64,000 bases of DNA from Algoriphagus faecimaris (GTDB taxonomy: Bacteria > Bacteroidota > Bacteroidia > Cytophagales > Cyclobacteriaceae), in the NCBI RefSeq assembly GCF_900101705.1, contig NZ_FNAC01000017.1, positions 1 to 64,000 on the forward strand, read 5' to 3'. Below, one piece after another: positions 54,682 through 64,000 of this stretch (its first letter is position 1; each line of letters begins with the position of its first letter). The notes beneath the pieces were generated by a model, which had not been told where the DNA came from, did no database searches, and worked only from the letters and a program-made list of their open reading frames with translations. Position numbers and translations under genes: made by a program.

Positions 54682-57315
54682 TTAACCTAATTTTGCTAAG
54701 CTTTCCTCTAGGGCCTTGATCTTGGCTTCGGCATCAGCTTGTTTTTTCTTTTCATTTTCCACAACCTGTGCAGGAGCTCCAGCTACAAATCGCTCGTTGG
54801 AGAGCTTTTTCATGACTGAAGTTAAGAAGCCTTTGGTGTATTCGATTTCTTTCTGAAGATTCGCTTTTTCCTCCTCAATATTAATCGAGTCACCCATCGG
54901 GATGAAGCATTCGTCGGATTTGACCACAAAGCTCATGGCGTTGTCCACTTTTTCAGAGAAATTCAGTGAGGATAGATTGGCCAACTTTCTTAATACGGCT
55001 GCAAAACGATTATAAAGTTCAGGAGACTTAGCATTGATGCTCAAGTCTAGTGCTTCCTTGGGCGACATTCCTTTGGATGCCCGAAGATTTCTAACCTGAG
55101 AAACCACCTCAAATACTTGATTGGCCTCTTCAGTGATTTTCTTGTCAAAAGAATGCTGATCAGGCCAAGTGGATAAAATCAAGGACTCTTCTACGCTACG
55201 CTCCTTGATTTGATGCCAGATTTCTTCAGAGAGAAAAGGCATGAAGGGATGAAGTAGCTTCAATATATCTTCAAAAAAGACGATTGTGCGATCATAGGTG
55301 GCTTGATCTATTGGCTGCTGATAGGCCGGCTTGATCATCTCCAAGTACCACGAGCAGAAGTCGTCCCAAACGAGCTTATAGGTAGACATCAAGGCATCAG
55401 AAATCCTGAATTTTTCAAAGTGATCATTGATCTCTTCCAGTGCTTCTTGGAACCGATTTTCAAACCAGGCAATACTAGCTTTGTTTTCCGAACCTTCCAG
55501 CTTAGGATCAATTTCCCAGCCCTTCACTAATCGAAAAGCATTCCAGATTTTATTGGCAAAGTTTCGGCCTTGCTCTACGAGTTTTTCATCAAAGGGGAGG
55601 TCATTTCCTGCCGGAGAGGAAAAAAGCATCCCTGTCCGTACTCCATCGGCACCATATTGGGCGATCAGCTCCAGAGGATCCGGAGAGTTGCCGAGAGACT
55701 TGGACATTTTTCGGCCCTGTTTGTCTCGAACGATTCCGGTGAGGTAAACATTTTTAAAGGGCTTCTCACCCATGTATTCATAGCCAGCGATGATCATCCG
55801 TGCGACCCAGAAGAAAAGGATCTCCGGTGCAGTTACCAAATCATTGGTTGGGTAATAATATTTCAGCTCTTCATTGGGTTTTCCGGTAGAAAAGACTTCG
55901 GTATCAAAAACTGAAATCGGCCATAACCAAGAGCTGAACCAAGTGTCTAAGACGTCCTCATCTTGTTTCAAATCCTCCATAGTATAACTGGAGTCGTATT
56001 CTTTTCGAGCCATTTCCAGCGCTTCTTCTGCTGTTTTGGCTACAACAAATTCTCCATTTGGAAGATGGAAGGCAGGAATCTGATGTCCCCACCAAAGCTG
56101 TCGGGAGATACACCAATCTCTTACATTTTCCATCCATGCCCGATACATATTTTTGAATTTGGGCGGATGGAGTTGAATGATATCCTCCATCACAGAGGAA
56201 AAAGCAGGTTTGGTGATTTCATCCATTTTGAGAAACCACTGCAAGGAAAGTTTGGGCTCAATGACAGCATCGGTCCGTTCCGAATGCCCAACATTTGATT
56301 TGTAGTCTTCGATTTTTTCGAGTTGACCAATTTCATCGATGAGTTTTCCGATTTTCTTTCGAGCGATAAAACGGTCTTCGCCGACTAGGATTTCTGCCTT
56401 TTCATTGAGCGTCCCGTTGTCATTTAAAATATCGATGACCTCTAATTTGTGCTTAAGTCCTAATTCGTAATCATTGATATCATGAGCAGGGGTTACTTTC
56501 AGGCAGCCTGTTCCAAACTCCATGTCGACGTACTCATCTTCGATAATGGGTATAGCCCGATTGATTAATGGGATAATGGCTTTTTTACCTTTCAGATGAG
56601 TAAATCTCGGATCATTCGGATTGATGCAGATCGCGACATCGGCCATGATGGTCTCTGGACGGGTGGTGGCTATAGTCAAATACTGATCAGTTTCTCCCTC
56701 GATTTGGTACTTGATATAGTATAGTTTAGAGGCGATTTCTTTGGTAATTACCTCATCATCAGAGAGAGCGGTTTGTCCTTTGGGGTCCCAGTTGACCATG
56801 CGGATGCCTCGGTATATTTTACCTTTGCGATACAGATCGACAAATACTGTAATCACCGCATCACTGAGTCCTGCGTCCATGGTAAAGGCTGTCCGGTCCC
56901 AGTCACAAGAGGCTCCGAGTTTCTTGAGCTGCTCGAGGATGATTCCTCCGTATTTTTCTTTCCATTCCCAAGCGTGAGTAAGAAACTCCTCACGTGAAAT
57001 ATCTTTTTTATCTATGCCTTTTTCTTTTAATAGCTGAACCACCTTGGTCTCTGTGGCGATAGAGGCATGGTCTGTTCCAGGAACCCAGCAGGCATTTTTT
57101 CCCTGCATTCGAGCACGGCGAATTAAAACATCTTGGATCGTATTGTTCAGCATGTGTCCCATGTGAAGGACTCCTGTGACATTGGGAGGAGGGATGACTA
57201 TGGTGTAGGGTTCTTTGCTCGGGTCAACTTTGGATGAAAAAAGTTTATGCTCCATCCAATAGGCGTACCATTTGGCTTCGGTTTGGGATGGGTCGTATTT
57301 ACTGGCAATAGACAT
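54682..57315 (-). CDS. valS: Valyl-tRNA synthetase
   Basis: An 877-residue class I synthetase: [16 protein letters not shown] (HIGH motif), an editing domain (about 180-340), [10 protein letters not shown] (KMSKS), anticodon-binding domain and a C-terminal coiled coil (about 810-877), which is typical of ValRS. Charges tRNA-Val in the cytoplasm. Length is normal. Confidence 0.97.
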   Translation of the reverse strand: MSIASKYDPSQTEAKWYAYWMEHKLFSSKVDPSKEPYTIVIPPPNVTGVLHMGHMLNNTIQDVLIRRARMQGKNACWVPGTDHASIATETKVVQLLKEKGIDKKDISREEFLTHAWEWKEKYGGIILEQLKKLGASCDWDRTAFTMDAGLSDAVITVFVDLYRKGKIYRGIRMVNWDPKGQTALSDDEVITKEIASKLYYIKYQIEGETDQYLTIATTRPETIMADVAICINPNDPRFTHLKGKKAIIPLINRAIPIIEDEYVDMEFGTGCLKVTPAHDINDYELGLKHKLEVIDILNDNGTLNEKAEILVGEDRFIARKKIGKLIDEIGQLEKIEDYKSNVGHSERTDAVIEPKLSLQWFLKMDEITKPAFSSVMEDIIQLHPPKFKNMYRAWMENVRDWCISRQLWWGHQIPAFHLPNGEFVVAKTAEEALEMARKEYDSSYTMEDLKQDEDVLDTWFSSWLWPISVFDTEVFSTGKPNEELKYYYPTNDLVTAPEILFFWVARMIIAGYEYMGEKPFKNVYLTGIVRDKQGRKMSKSLGNSPDPLELIAQYGADGVRTGMLFSSPAGNDLPFDEKLVEQGRNFANKIWNAFRLVKGWEIDPKLEGSENKASIAWFENRFQEALEEINDHFEKFRISDALMSTYKLVWDDFCSWYLEMIKPAYQQPIDQATYDRTIVFFEDILKLLHPFMPFLSEEIWHQIKERSVEESLILSTWPDQHSFDKKITEEANQVFEVVSQVRNLRASKGMSPKEALDLSINAKSPELYNRFAAVLRKLANLSSLNFSEKVDNAMSFVVKSDECFIPMGDSINIEEEKANLQKEIEYTKGFLTSVMKKLSNERFVAGAPAQVVENEKKKQADAEAKIKALEESLAKLG

Positions 57316-57338
57316 AATGATTGGTTGATTTCGATTCG

Positions 57339-57346
57339 CAAAAATA
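57339..57346 (-). promoter_or_regulatory. -7 promoter element of valS
   Basis: On the minus strand TATTTTTG, a perfect TAnnTTTG, 23 nt before the valS ATG. No clear -33. Confidence 0.45.
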
Positions 57347-57477
57347 GAGGAAAAAGGCGAAATGCCCTTAATGCTGATCCATAAGTACCAAAGAGATGAG
57401 TATAATCTAAGGCGAATCCATTTTTAAAAATCTATTCTAGATTAAATTACTTGGAGCTAGCTTCACCTTAGAAAAAA

Positions 57478-57505
57478 AAAAGGCCGACATCGCTGCCGGC
57501 CTTTT
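57478..57505 (-). terminator. Terminator of the susC-susD operon
   Basis: On the minus strand, AAAAGGCCGG...CGGCCTTTT forms a stem followed by a run of T (the A-run at 57470-57480 on the plus strand). It lies just downstream of the susD stop. Confidence 0.85.
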
Positions 57506-57522
57506 AAATATTTAAAGATTAA

Positions 57523-58902
57523 TTAATTTCCTGTGTATTCCTCCCAGCTAAGCTCAGCTTGTGGATGAGGGAATTGCTGGAAGATGGTGCCACCATCAAA
57601 GCTTGTAGGGATTTCACTCAATCTATTGTAGCGACGAGCATCGATCCAGCGATGACCCCAAGGCTCTGCCCAAAGCGAATACCTTCTTTGATAGAGAATC
57701 TCATCGATCAAGGCAGCTTGAGAAGAGCTACCTTCGTAATCTCCTAACCCTGCAGCATTACGAATAATATTGATCGCATCTACGGCCAAATCAGCTTGGT
57801 TTAGGTTGGCATGTGCCTCTGCTTTAAGCAGAATGAGTTCTTCATTTCGAATGAATGGAATAGACTCCGCATTGCTTGACCATCTTGCATCCTGATGTGT
57901 ACCCACCAAAGCCCCAGCGTCAGTAGTGACCGTCACAGGAGTTTCTCTTTCCAAAAACTTACTAGCCACTCTCAAATCACCTGGTGTAGCATCCTCTAGA
58001 ACGGAGGGATGTACTACGATGATAGTATTAATTGCGGCGTTGGGCACATAGAATAGTGGATTGAATATGTCCGGAGAAGCTCCGTAAGGATGCGCAGGTC
58101 CAGCATTCAAATCACCTCCCAAGTCCATAAAAGAAGCGTCTAGCGCAGTCAATACGCCTTGCCAATCTCCTCTGTAAGCATTGAGTCGGGCAGTGATGGC
58201 TCGATTGACTTGGCGTAGGCCATCGATAGTATTGAATCCATTGAACCCTCTAGTTAAGGTGAAAGGAAAAGCACCTGACCCTGCAGATTGAAGCGCAGCG
58301 TCTCCTTCGTCCAGAATAACTTTAATCGCATCCAAAGCTTGCTCATAAGAGACAAATGGTCCCGGATTAAGTGGATCAGATACATCCATTCGAATTCCAT
58401 TTTCATAGACGAAATTAGCAGGAATCATGTATTGATATCCTTGGATGGTTTTAGCAAAACCGGAAACCGCACTTCTAGCAGGCGCTTGAATGTTTTCCGT
58501 GTTTTCAGCAGCTGTTATTAATACGTTTGCTTGGTTAATGGCCTGATAGGGAGCTGCCCAAGAGCCACCACCGGTATTACCAAACCCAAAATAGGATCTA
58601 TCCGGAGTCCTTCCGTTTTGCCCTAGCCAGTCTGTCTGGAATCGAGGATCGGAGGCGTTAAGGTACCAAATTTCTCTGCCGAAAGTATTCCAAGCCTGAG
58701 ACACATTAGTCACATAGCCACGATGTCTGGATTCCAATCCAGTTACCAAGAACTGTATTTGCTCTCTTGAAGCATTGTTTGATACCGATCCCACTGATGG
58801 GTTGTTCGGATCCTGGATTTCATCCAGTTGAAGTGGATTACACGCTGCTAGTGCACCTGCAACTGCAATCACTTTACTTATATTTTTTAATGTATTTTTC
58901 AT
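57523..58902 (-). CDS. susD: SusD/RagB-family outer-membrane lipoprotein
   Basis: A 459-residue lipoprotein, lipobox AAC (Cys21), with the TPR-like helical body of SusD: ANVLITAAENTENI in the N-terminal half, and PFIRNEELILLKAEAHANL plus RRYSLWAEPWGHRWIDARRYN in the C-terminal half. SusD proteins cap the SusC channel and bind the incoming oligomer. It follows susC by 12 nt. It is shorter than many SusD proteins (500-600), like the group paired with small-loop SusC. Confidence 0.92.
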   Translation of the reverse strand: MKNTLKNISKVIAVAGALAACNPLQLDEIQDPNNPSVGSVSNNASREQIQFLVTGLESRHRGYVTNVSQAWNTFGREIWYLNASDPRFQTDWLGQNGRTPDRSYFGFGNTGGGSWAAPYQAINQANVLITAAENTENIQAPARSAVSGFAKTIQGYQYMIPANFVYENGIRMDVSDPLNPGPFVSYEQALDAIKVILDEGDAALQSAGSGAFPFTLTRGFNGFNTIDGLRQVNRAITARLNAYRGDWQGVLTALDASFMDLGGDLNAGPAHPYGASPDIFNPLFYVPNAAINTIIVVHPSVLEDATPGDLRVASKFLERETPVTVTTDAGALVGTHQDARWSSNAESIPFIRNEELILLKAEAHANLNQADLAVDAINIIRNAAGLGDYEGSSSQAALIDEILYQRRYSLWAEPWGHRWIDARRYNRLSEIPTSFDGGTIFQQFPHPQAELSWEEYTGN

Positions 58903-58914
58903 GTTGTTGCCGGT

Positions 58915-61893
58915 TTAGAAGTCAATAGTTAAGTGGAAAAACACCCTTCTCGGCGTTGGATATGGCGCGATGTCTACGTTATTTGCGACAGCTTGCGCTC
59001 CAAATGTGGAAGTTTCTGGATCATATCCTTCGTAGTTTGTAAATAGGAAGGCATTGTTAACCGAAGTTCCTACACGTACATTTTGTACTGTTGATCCAAA
59101 CCATTCGTTTAGAGTAGCTTTTGGAATCGTGTAATACAATCCGATTTCCCTGATTTTTACGAATGAAGCATCCTGAACCCATCTGCCCGCATTGTTGTAA
59201 GGCTCTGGTTCACGCTGACGTCCATTAGGAATTCCATCACCGTTATCATCATCAAACCAGCCATTGGTAGTACCCCCACCATCGGTTAAGAAGGAAGTCA
59301 AGTTGATGTTGTCTCCACCCTGTCTCCAGTCTACCAAAACTGAAAGCTCTAGACCTTTGTAGATGTTTAAGCTATTGAAGAAGGAAAGGTTGAAATCAGG
59401 CTGAGAATTTCCCCAGAAAGTAAATCCACCTGGATTGTCAGGATTAGCTGGAGAACCTACAATTGTCGTAGGAGAGTAGCCTTCAGCATACAAGAACGTA
59501 CCCAGACCGGAACCGAAAGCACCTGCTATGTAGGTTGGGATTCCCAAACGAGTCATTTCGATTTCATTTTTCCAGAATAGGGCTCTAGAGAACCATCGGA
59601 AATTTGGCTTTTCGATGATAGTACCAGAAAGACCTAATTCGATCCCTTTGTTCTGAAGCTCAGCTTCGTTACTTGGCGTAGTGTTCACACCCGTAGAAGG
59701 AGCTAGGTTTAGGTTTTGGAAGTTGTTTTGAGAGTTTTTGATATAGTAAGTAGCTTCCAGGCTCAGTCTATTGTTGAAGAAGGCGGCATCTACTCCAAAC
59801 TCAAGTTCTGTGGCAGTTTCTGGTCGGATTTGGGTGTTTCCGATTTGAGTAGAAACGACAGAACCAAGAAGGCCTCCGATATTAGTACCTCCTAATGGAG
59901 TAAACGTTGCTCCGAATGGTACTGGACCTGCAGTCTCACCATAGGCGATTCTAGGCTTCAATTGATTGATGAAAGAAGAACTCCAGAAATCAAAGTTGGC
60001 CAAGTTAAAAGCTACGGAGGCTCTAGGGAAGGCATAGAATTGATTTGGGTCTCCATTGAGTGTGGACTTATCCCAACGAACACCAACGGTACCGATAATT
60101 TTATCCTCGAAGTTAGCTTCTTGTTGAAGGAAAATACCTGCTTCCTGCACCTCTTGAGAAAACTCCTGATTGATCTGCTGAATCGCAGCCTGCAGCAGGT
60201 TGGTCTGACCTGGCACCAATCCACGACCTCTGTTGAATAGCGCATTTTCTTTGAAATCCAATCGCACTAGACCGGCCTGAGAATTCATGTTTACTCTACC
60301 TAAGTTCCAGTTATAGACTAAGGCCGCTTGGAAGTTGGTGTTAAAGCTTTCTTGCTTTCCTTTCAATAAATCACCTGGGTTAGCCTGCGCTCTTTGGAAC
60401 TGAAGGAATTCAGGAAGATAAACAGTAGTTCTGTTTTGCAAGAAATCCAATCCTCCCGAGAAAGATGCCTTCAGGAAGCTGTTGCTGGTCTGCAAAAGGT
60501 CGATATCCAAGGTGAATGCTTGAATAAATCGATTGACTTGAGCATTGTTGATTCCATTGTCAGTCACTGCTACTGGATTTTCTGAGAAGTAAGGATTGAC
60601 AGGATAAGTACCGTCACTGTTTCTTCTTAAATCAAAATAGTTAGGGACATAGGCAATACTATAGCCAATGGATGCACCACTGTTGTTTTGGTTTCCGGTA
60701 AATCCTCGATCTGCATCCGTCTGAATGTAGTTGGAGGATACTCCTAAACGGATTTTATTGGTGATTTTGTGGTCGATGTTTGCTCTGACAGAATACCGCT
60801 GAAATCCGGTATTTTTAACTGTACCTTCTTCATCGGAAATATTACCAGATACGTAGAATTTGGTTTTATCAGTTCCGCCAGATACATTGATTCTAGTATT
60901 GAGTAGAGTCGCTTGATTGTTGTAGAAGTAATCTTCATAATCGATGAAGTTGCCAGAAGACTGAGCTGCTCTAAAGCGTTCTAATTCCAATGGCCTTCTT
61001 GCCTCAGGGAAGAAGAAGTTGATTTTGTCTTCACTCCAGTCATCTACCCCTAAGAGTCTCAAAGGCTGTGCAAAACCCACATCCTGTGATAAGGATACTG
61101 TCGTTCTTCCCTCAGCACCTCTTTTGGTGGTAATGATGATTACCCCTGCATTAGCTCGAGTACCGTAGATTGCTGCCGCTGATGGACCTTTCAATACTTC
61201 GATAGTTTCGATATCTGCTGGGTTCAAATCCGCCAATCTATTGGCACCATCATCCTGATTACTTCCTCCTGCACCGGAGACTGTAGCACGACCCGTACGT
61301 TGAGTAGCATTACTGATATAGACTCCATCCACAATGATTAGTGGCTGAGAAGCTCCGGATAGTGTAGAGATACCTCTCAATTGAATCGACATCCCTCCTC
61401 CTGGCGCACCGCCATTGGATCGGATAGTCGCACCGGCTACTTTACCATAAAGCGCTCCATCTGTAGTTTGGATGGTAGTAGTTCCCGTCAAGTCCTTGGC
61501 AGATACTGTAGAAACTGCATTGGCGAGGTTACTCCTTTTGACTGAGGACGCCAAGCCCGTCACGACGACTTCGTCAAGGTTGGTAGCATCTTGACGAAGT
61601 TTGATTTGAAGTGTCGTCAAGGAAGCTGATACAGTTACTTCCTGCGCAGTATAGCCAATGGAAGAAACTACAAGTGTTGCCTGATCATTGGTAGGGACAT
61701 TGAGCGTAAAATTACCATCAAGGTCCGTTACTGTTCCTGTAGTGCTACCTTTGATTAGCAGACTAGCCCCGATCAGGGGCTCACCGGTTCGATCATCTGT
61801 CACCGTCCCCGAGACGGTGTACTGTGCCCAAGCCCAACCTACGGATGACCATAGGAATAGGAGGGTTAGTGATAGTTTGTAAAATCTGTTCAT
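58915..61893 (-). CDS. susC: SusC/RagA-family TonB-dependent transporter
   Basis: A 992-residue outer-membrane channel. After the signal peptide (about 1-23) comes a carboxypeptidase-like beta domain (YTVSGTVTDDRTGEPLIGA ... DLDGNFTLNV), the TonB box-like segment LDEVVVTG, the plug with PLIIVDGVYI and EVLKGPSAAAIYGTRANAGV, and a beta-barrel ending in FFHLTIDF. It imports oligomers by TonB energy together with SusD. No glycoside hydrolase is nearby, so the substrate is open; a peptide-like substrate is possible given the hydrolase upstream. Confidence 0.95.
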   Translation of the reverse strand: MNRFYKLSLTLLFLWSSVGWAWAQYTVSGTVTDDRTGEPLIGASLLIKGSTTGTVTDLDGNFTLNVPTNDQATLVVSSIGYTAQEVTVSASLTTLQIKLRQDATNLDEVVVTGLASSVKRSNLANAVSTVSAKDLTGTTTIQTTDGALYGKVAGATIRSNGGAPGGGMSIQLRGISTLSGASQPLIIVDGVYISNATQRTGRATVSGAGGSNQDDGANRLADLNPADIETIEVLKGPSAAAIYGTRANAGVIIITTKRGAEGRTTVSLSQDVGFAQPLRLLGVDDWSEDKINFFFPEARRPLELERFRAAQSSGNFIDYEDYFYNNQATLLNTRINVSGGTDKTKFYVSGNISDEEGTVKNTGFQRYSVRANIDHKITNKIRLGVSSNYIQTDADRGFTGNQNNSGASIGYSIAYVPNYFDLRRNSDGTYPVNPYFSENPVAVTDNGINNAQVNRFIQAFTLDIDLLQTSNSFLKASFSGGLDFLQNRTTVYLPEFLQFQRAQANPGDLLKGKQESFNTNFQAALVYNWNLGRVNMNSQAGLVRLDFKENALFNRGRGLVPGQTNLLQAAIQQINQEFSQEVQEAGIFLQQEANFEDKIIGTVGVRWDKSTLNGDPNQFYAFPRASVAFNLANFDFWSSSFINQLKPRIAYGETAGPVPFGATFTPLGGTNIGGLLGSVVSTQIGNTQIRPETATELEFGVDAAFFNNRLSLEATYYIKNSQNNFQNLNLAPSTGVNTTPSNEAELQNKGIELGLSGTIIEKPNFRWFSRALFWKNEIEMTRLGIPTYIAGAFGSGLGTFLYAEGYSPTTIVGSPANPDNPGGFTFWGNSQPDFNLSFFNSLNIYKGLELSVLVDWRQGGDNINLTSFLTDGGGTTNGWFDDDNGDGIPNGRQREPEPYNNAGRWVQDASFVKIREIGLYYTIPKATLNEWFGSTVQNVRVGTSVNNAFLFTNYEGYDPETSTFGAQAVANNVDIAPYPTPRRVFFHLTIDF

Positions 61894-62044
61894 AGTATGA
61901 ATTTTGTTTTATGGATTGAATTTCCTAAAAAATTATTATAATCCAATCTTTCCTTTTGCCATTTAAGTTAAAAATATTACAAAGGGATAGTTGAGCTGAT
62001 ATTTTGTAAATATCCTATTTAAAAACAGCACTTTTTAAATACGA

Positions 62045-62072
62045 AAAGGGGAGACCTTTCGATCTCCCCTTT
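62045..62072 (-). terminator. Terminator after the CocE/NonD hydrolase
   Basis: Stem AAAGGGGAGA / TCTCCCCTTT around an 8-nt loop; on the minus strand a short T-run follows. It separates the hydrolase from susC. Confidence 0.75.
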
Positions 62073-62096
62073 CTTCAAATGAAAAGGTGTTGAAAT

Positions 62097-63983
62097 TTAG
62101 TTGCGAATCATAGGTAGAATTATTCTACTAGGATGGGTTCCTCCGTGATGAATGGAGTTAGTGGCTATTTTACCTTCGGTCTCATCGTAGTTGTTTCCTC
62201 CAGTATTCATATTACGGTCAAATCTAGGGAAGTTTGAACTGCTGACTTCGATACGAATGCGATGACCTTTTTCGAAATAGTTGGAGGTACTCATAGGGGT
62301 CATTTTGACCTCATAAACTTTTCCGTTTTCCATCCATACTTCTTTATCATAGCCCTCTCGGTAGCGCACACGTTGAATAGTCTCATCAAGGTTGTAAGCT
62401 TTTCCGTCAGGGTATACATCGATTAGCTTAATCGTGACATCGGTGTCTTTAACATCCGAGGAAAGGTATAAGTAGCTTTCGATAAACCCGGAAACCTCTA
62501 CGCCTTCCTCTAATGGCTCAGAGGTATACACCAGGATATCATCTCTCAACTCCATTTCGCTCTGATCAAAAGCACCACCCTGCACAGCATTGCCCGTACA
62601 GCAAACATTTCCTCCATAGGAATTCACAGGATTCATGGGGTCATACTTAAAGGTATCCTTGGCTTCTGACTTGGGTTTTTTGGCGACAAGTTTTCCATTA
62701 CCATTTCGGGTGTTGGCTTTGCCTTCTGAGTCTAAAAAGAATTCGGTCATTTTTGCCTCAGCAGGTGGCCATACATCTGAAGATTGCCATTTATTAGATC
62801 CCATAGTGTAATAGGTCACTTTTGGCATTTTTGCAATGGTGCCATCATCCTCACCTTTCAGCCATAGATCAAACCAAGCGGTAATGACTTCGTCGTAATT
62901 CCATCGCGCATCGCCTACACTTCTTTCTCCAATGATCGTATTTTCTGTAGCACGGGTATAGGAGCAGTGTAAGACAGGAGCGATGACCAAATATTGATTT
63001 TCTCGGGCCATCTGACTGATGGCGTTTTCCCTAGCATGATTATAAAGGGCGATATTCGGAGAAGAGGATACGTCATACCAGGACACAAACCACATACTTG
63101 GCTTGTCAAAAGGCATCTTATCGTGATACAGTCCACCTTGATACCACTTAGGATCATTGGGCTTACGGGTAATCATTTCTTCATAGATTCCTTTAGGACC
63201 GTTTGCGTTTTTGATAATGTCCTGCACAGGTAAGTGAGCCAGGCCCTCTTTCCAGTCTACCCGAGGATACTCAGGAGCCATGTCATAGAAGCGCTGAAGT
63301 CTCAATAGATCTTCTTGAGCGATCCCTTTTTGCAATTTGGGAGCAAGAGGGTCATGCTGAGTGCTGTATAGCCATGCCGTAAAAAGCATCTGACCCGCGC
63401 CTCCGCGATACCAATTTCCTTGTTCTACAAATTCACCTATTTGACCTACTCCTGCGCCGTATCCCTGAGGCACTAATGCCGCAAGAGCCGGATGATCTAG
63501 TGAAGCGGCTGCCATTTGCCACTCCGCGGTGGAGGAACAGCCCAATGTGCCGATTTTACCATTGCTCCAAGCTTGCTTAGACATCCAGTCAAAGGCATCG
63601 TAACCATCTGTAAGCGGGGTGCCTAAGATGTCCCACTCCCCTTCAGAAAAGAATCTTCCACGCTCATTTTGGACTACATAAGCGTAGCCCTTTTTTACCC
63701 AATCCAGGGCGCTTTGAAGTGTGCGGGTACGAAGTTCTCCATCTCCATAGGTATTGAAATTGTAGGGAGTTCGAGAAAAGACAATGGGTACAGGCTGATC
63801 GGTTTTAGGCCGATAAATGTCAGTGGCAAGGCGATTGCCGTCGCGCATAGGCATCATGACTTTTTGATCAATGATGGCAATTTCGTCTAATTGCTCAAGG
63901 ACCGACTTCTCTTGCGCAAAGCTTTCTACCTGAAGAAGTAGAAGTAGAGATAGAAAGATAAATTTTATTGAGGTTTTCATCAT
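62097..63983 (-). CDS. Secreted CocE/NonD-family (X-Pro dipeptidyl-peptidase-like) hydrolase
   Basis: A 628-residue exported hydrolase with a signal peptide (about 1-23, ending SFAQ). The N-terminal alpha/beta-hydrolase domain of the S15 type has [21 protein letters not shown] features ([17 protein letters not shown]), TPYNF, the nucleophile in GCSSTAEW and a cap domain; the C-terminal beta-sandwich (about 400-628) ends with [11 protein letters not shown]. Relatives cleave X-Pro dipeptides, cocaine esters or glutaryl/cephalosporin amides, so the substrate cannot be read from sequence. ATG at 63983 or 63980. It is upstream of, but terminated before, susCD. Confidence 0.9.
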   Translation of the reverse strand: MMKTSIKFIFLSLLLLLQVESFAQEKSVLEQLDEIAIIDQKVMMPMRDGNRLATDIYRPKTDQPVPIVFSRTPYNFNTYGDGELRTRTLQSALDWVKKGYAYVVQNERGRFFSEGEWDILGTPLTDGYDAFDWMSKQAWSNGKIGTLGCSSTAEWQMAAASLDHPALAALVPQGYGAGVGQIGEFVEQGNWYRGGAGQMLFTAWLYSTQHDPLAPKLQKGIAQEDLLRLQRFYDMAPEYPRVDWKEGLAHLPVQDIIKNANGPKGIYEEMITRKPNDPKWYQGGLYHDKMPFDKPSMWFVSWYDVSSSPNIALYNHARENAISQMARENQYLVIAPVLHCSYTRATENTIIGERSVGDARWNYDEVITAWFDLWLKGEDDGTIAKMPKVTYYTMGSNKWQSSDVWPPAEAKMTEFFLDSEGKANTRNGNGKLVAKKPKSEAKDTFKYDPMNPVNSYGGNVCCTGNAVQGGAFDQSEMELRDDILVYTSEPLEEGVEVSGFIESYLYLSSDVKDTDVTIKLIDVYPDGKAYNLDETIQRVRYREGYDKEVWMENGKVYEVKMTPMSTSNYFEKGHRIRIEVSSSNFPRFDRNMNTGGNNYDETEGKIATNSIHHGGTHPSRIILPMIRN

Positions 63984-64000
63984 AGTTGAAGCGTATTGTT

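Noticed and set aside
55303-56997. Several long plus-strand open frames inside valS
   Set aside because: They are antisense shadows of a well-conserved synthetase and have no start-site or composition support.

Overview
The window comes from the chromosome of an aerobic or microaerobic member of the Bacteroidota, most likely order Cytophagales (Cyclobacteriaceae/Algoriphagus-like). The evidence is a fused CcoN-CcoO cbb3 oxidase subunit, a bifunctional LpxC/FabZ, a PorX-type regulator of the type IX secretion system, a SusC/SusD pair, Bat-type VWA proteins, DUF4296/DUF4221/DUF4924-type proteins, little Shine-Dalgarno use, and several Bacteroidota-type promoters (TTTG, about 18-20 nt, TAnnTTTG). 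No rRNA genes, CRISPR array or intact insertion sequence were seen.

Layout. 1-9.4 kb: a complete cbb3 oxidase structural and maturation locus (USP-like gene, ccoI, ccoS, ccoNO, ccoQ, ccoP, ccoG, ccoH, a TauE/SafE-like membrane protein), headed by a perfect FNR-type palindrome. 9.4-12 kb: hemN, with a second FNR-type box, and a divergent AlkB-type monooxygenase. 12-14.8 kb: a short Bat operon (DUF58, BatF/BatD-like membrane protein, BatA). 14.9-17.7 kb: a DUF4296 lipoprotein and mutS2. 17.7-23.3 kb, minus strand: HD-domain protein, lpxD, lpxC/fabZ, lpxA, ABC ATPase, lipoprotein. 23.4-26.6 kb: porX, tsaE, ald.

26.6-33.4 kb is the most unusual part. A four-gene operon encodes an E1-like/nitroreductase fusion (Rv1355c family), a GNAT/autoinducer-synthase-like protein, a 7TMR-DISM histidine kinase and a receiver-kinase hybrid. 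A single-domain response regulator, closely related to the hybrid's receiver, is divergent from it. I read this as a candidate signal-synthesis-plus-sensing system.

33.5-37.1 kb: ppa, a small membrane protein, acpH-like and an SF1 helicase. 37.2-39.7 kb: an AT-rich patch with a small secreted Cys-containing peptide and two exported propeller-like proteins. 39.7-43.9 kb: a DUF4924 gene, a repeat-rich intergenic region, lepA, a solitary four-helix-bundle (23S IVP-type) gene between inverted repeats, folD and tRNA-Leu(GAG). 44-45.5 kb: an orphan beta-helix, tail-spike-like protein. 45.9-54.6 kb: DsrE protein, PurF-type amidotransferase, M42 peptidase, App1-type phosphatase next to a diacylglycerol-kinase-like enzyme, a DUF1080 lipoprotein and a TPR histidine kinase. 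54.7-64 kb, minus strand: valS, susD, susC and a secreted CocE/NonD-type hydrolase.

How they work together. The FNR-type boxes tie high-affinity respiration to oxygen-independent heme synthesis with identical promoter geometry. Envelope building (lpx genes) and type IX secretion control (porX) share a 60-bp divergent promoter region. The SusCD pair probably imports oligomeric substrates. All functions are inferred from sequence motifs read by eye; no database search was run.
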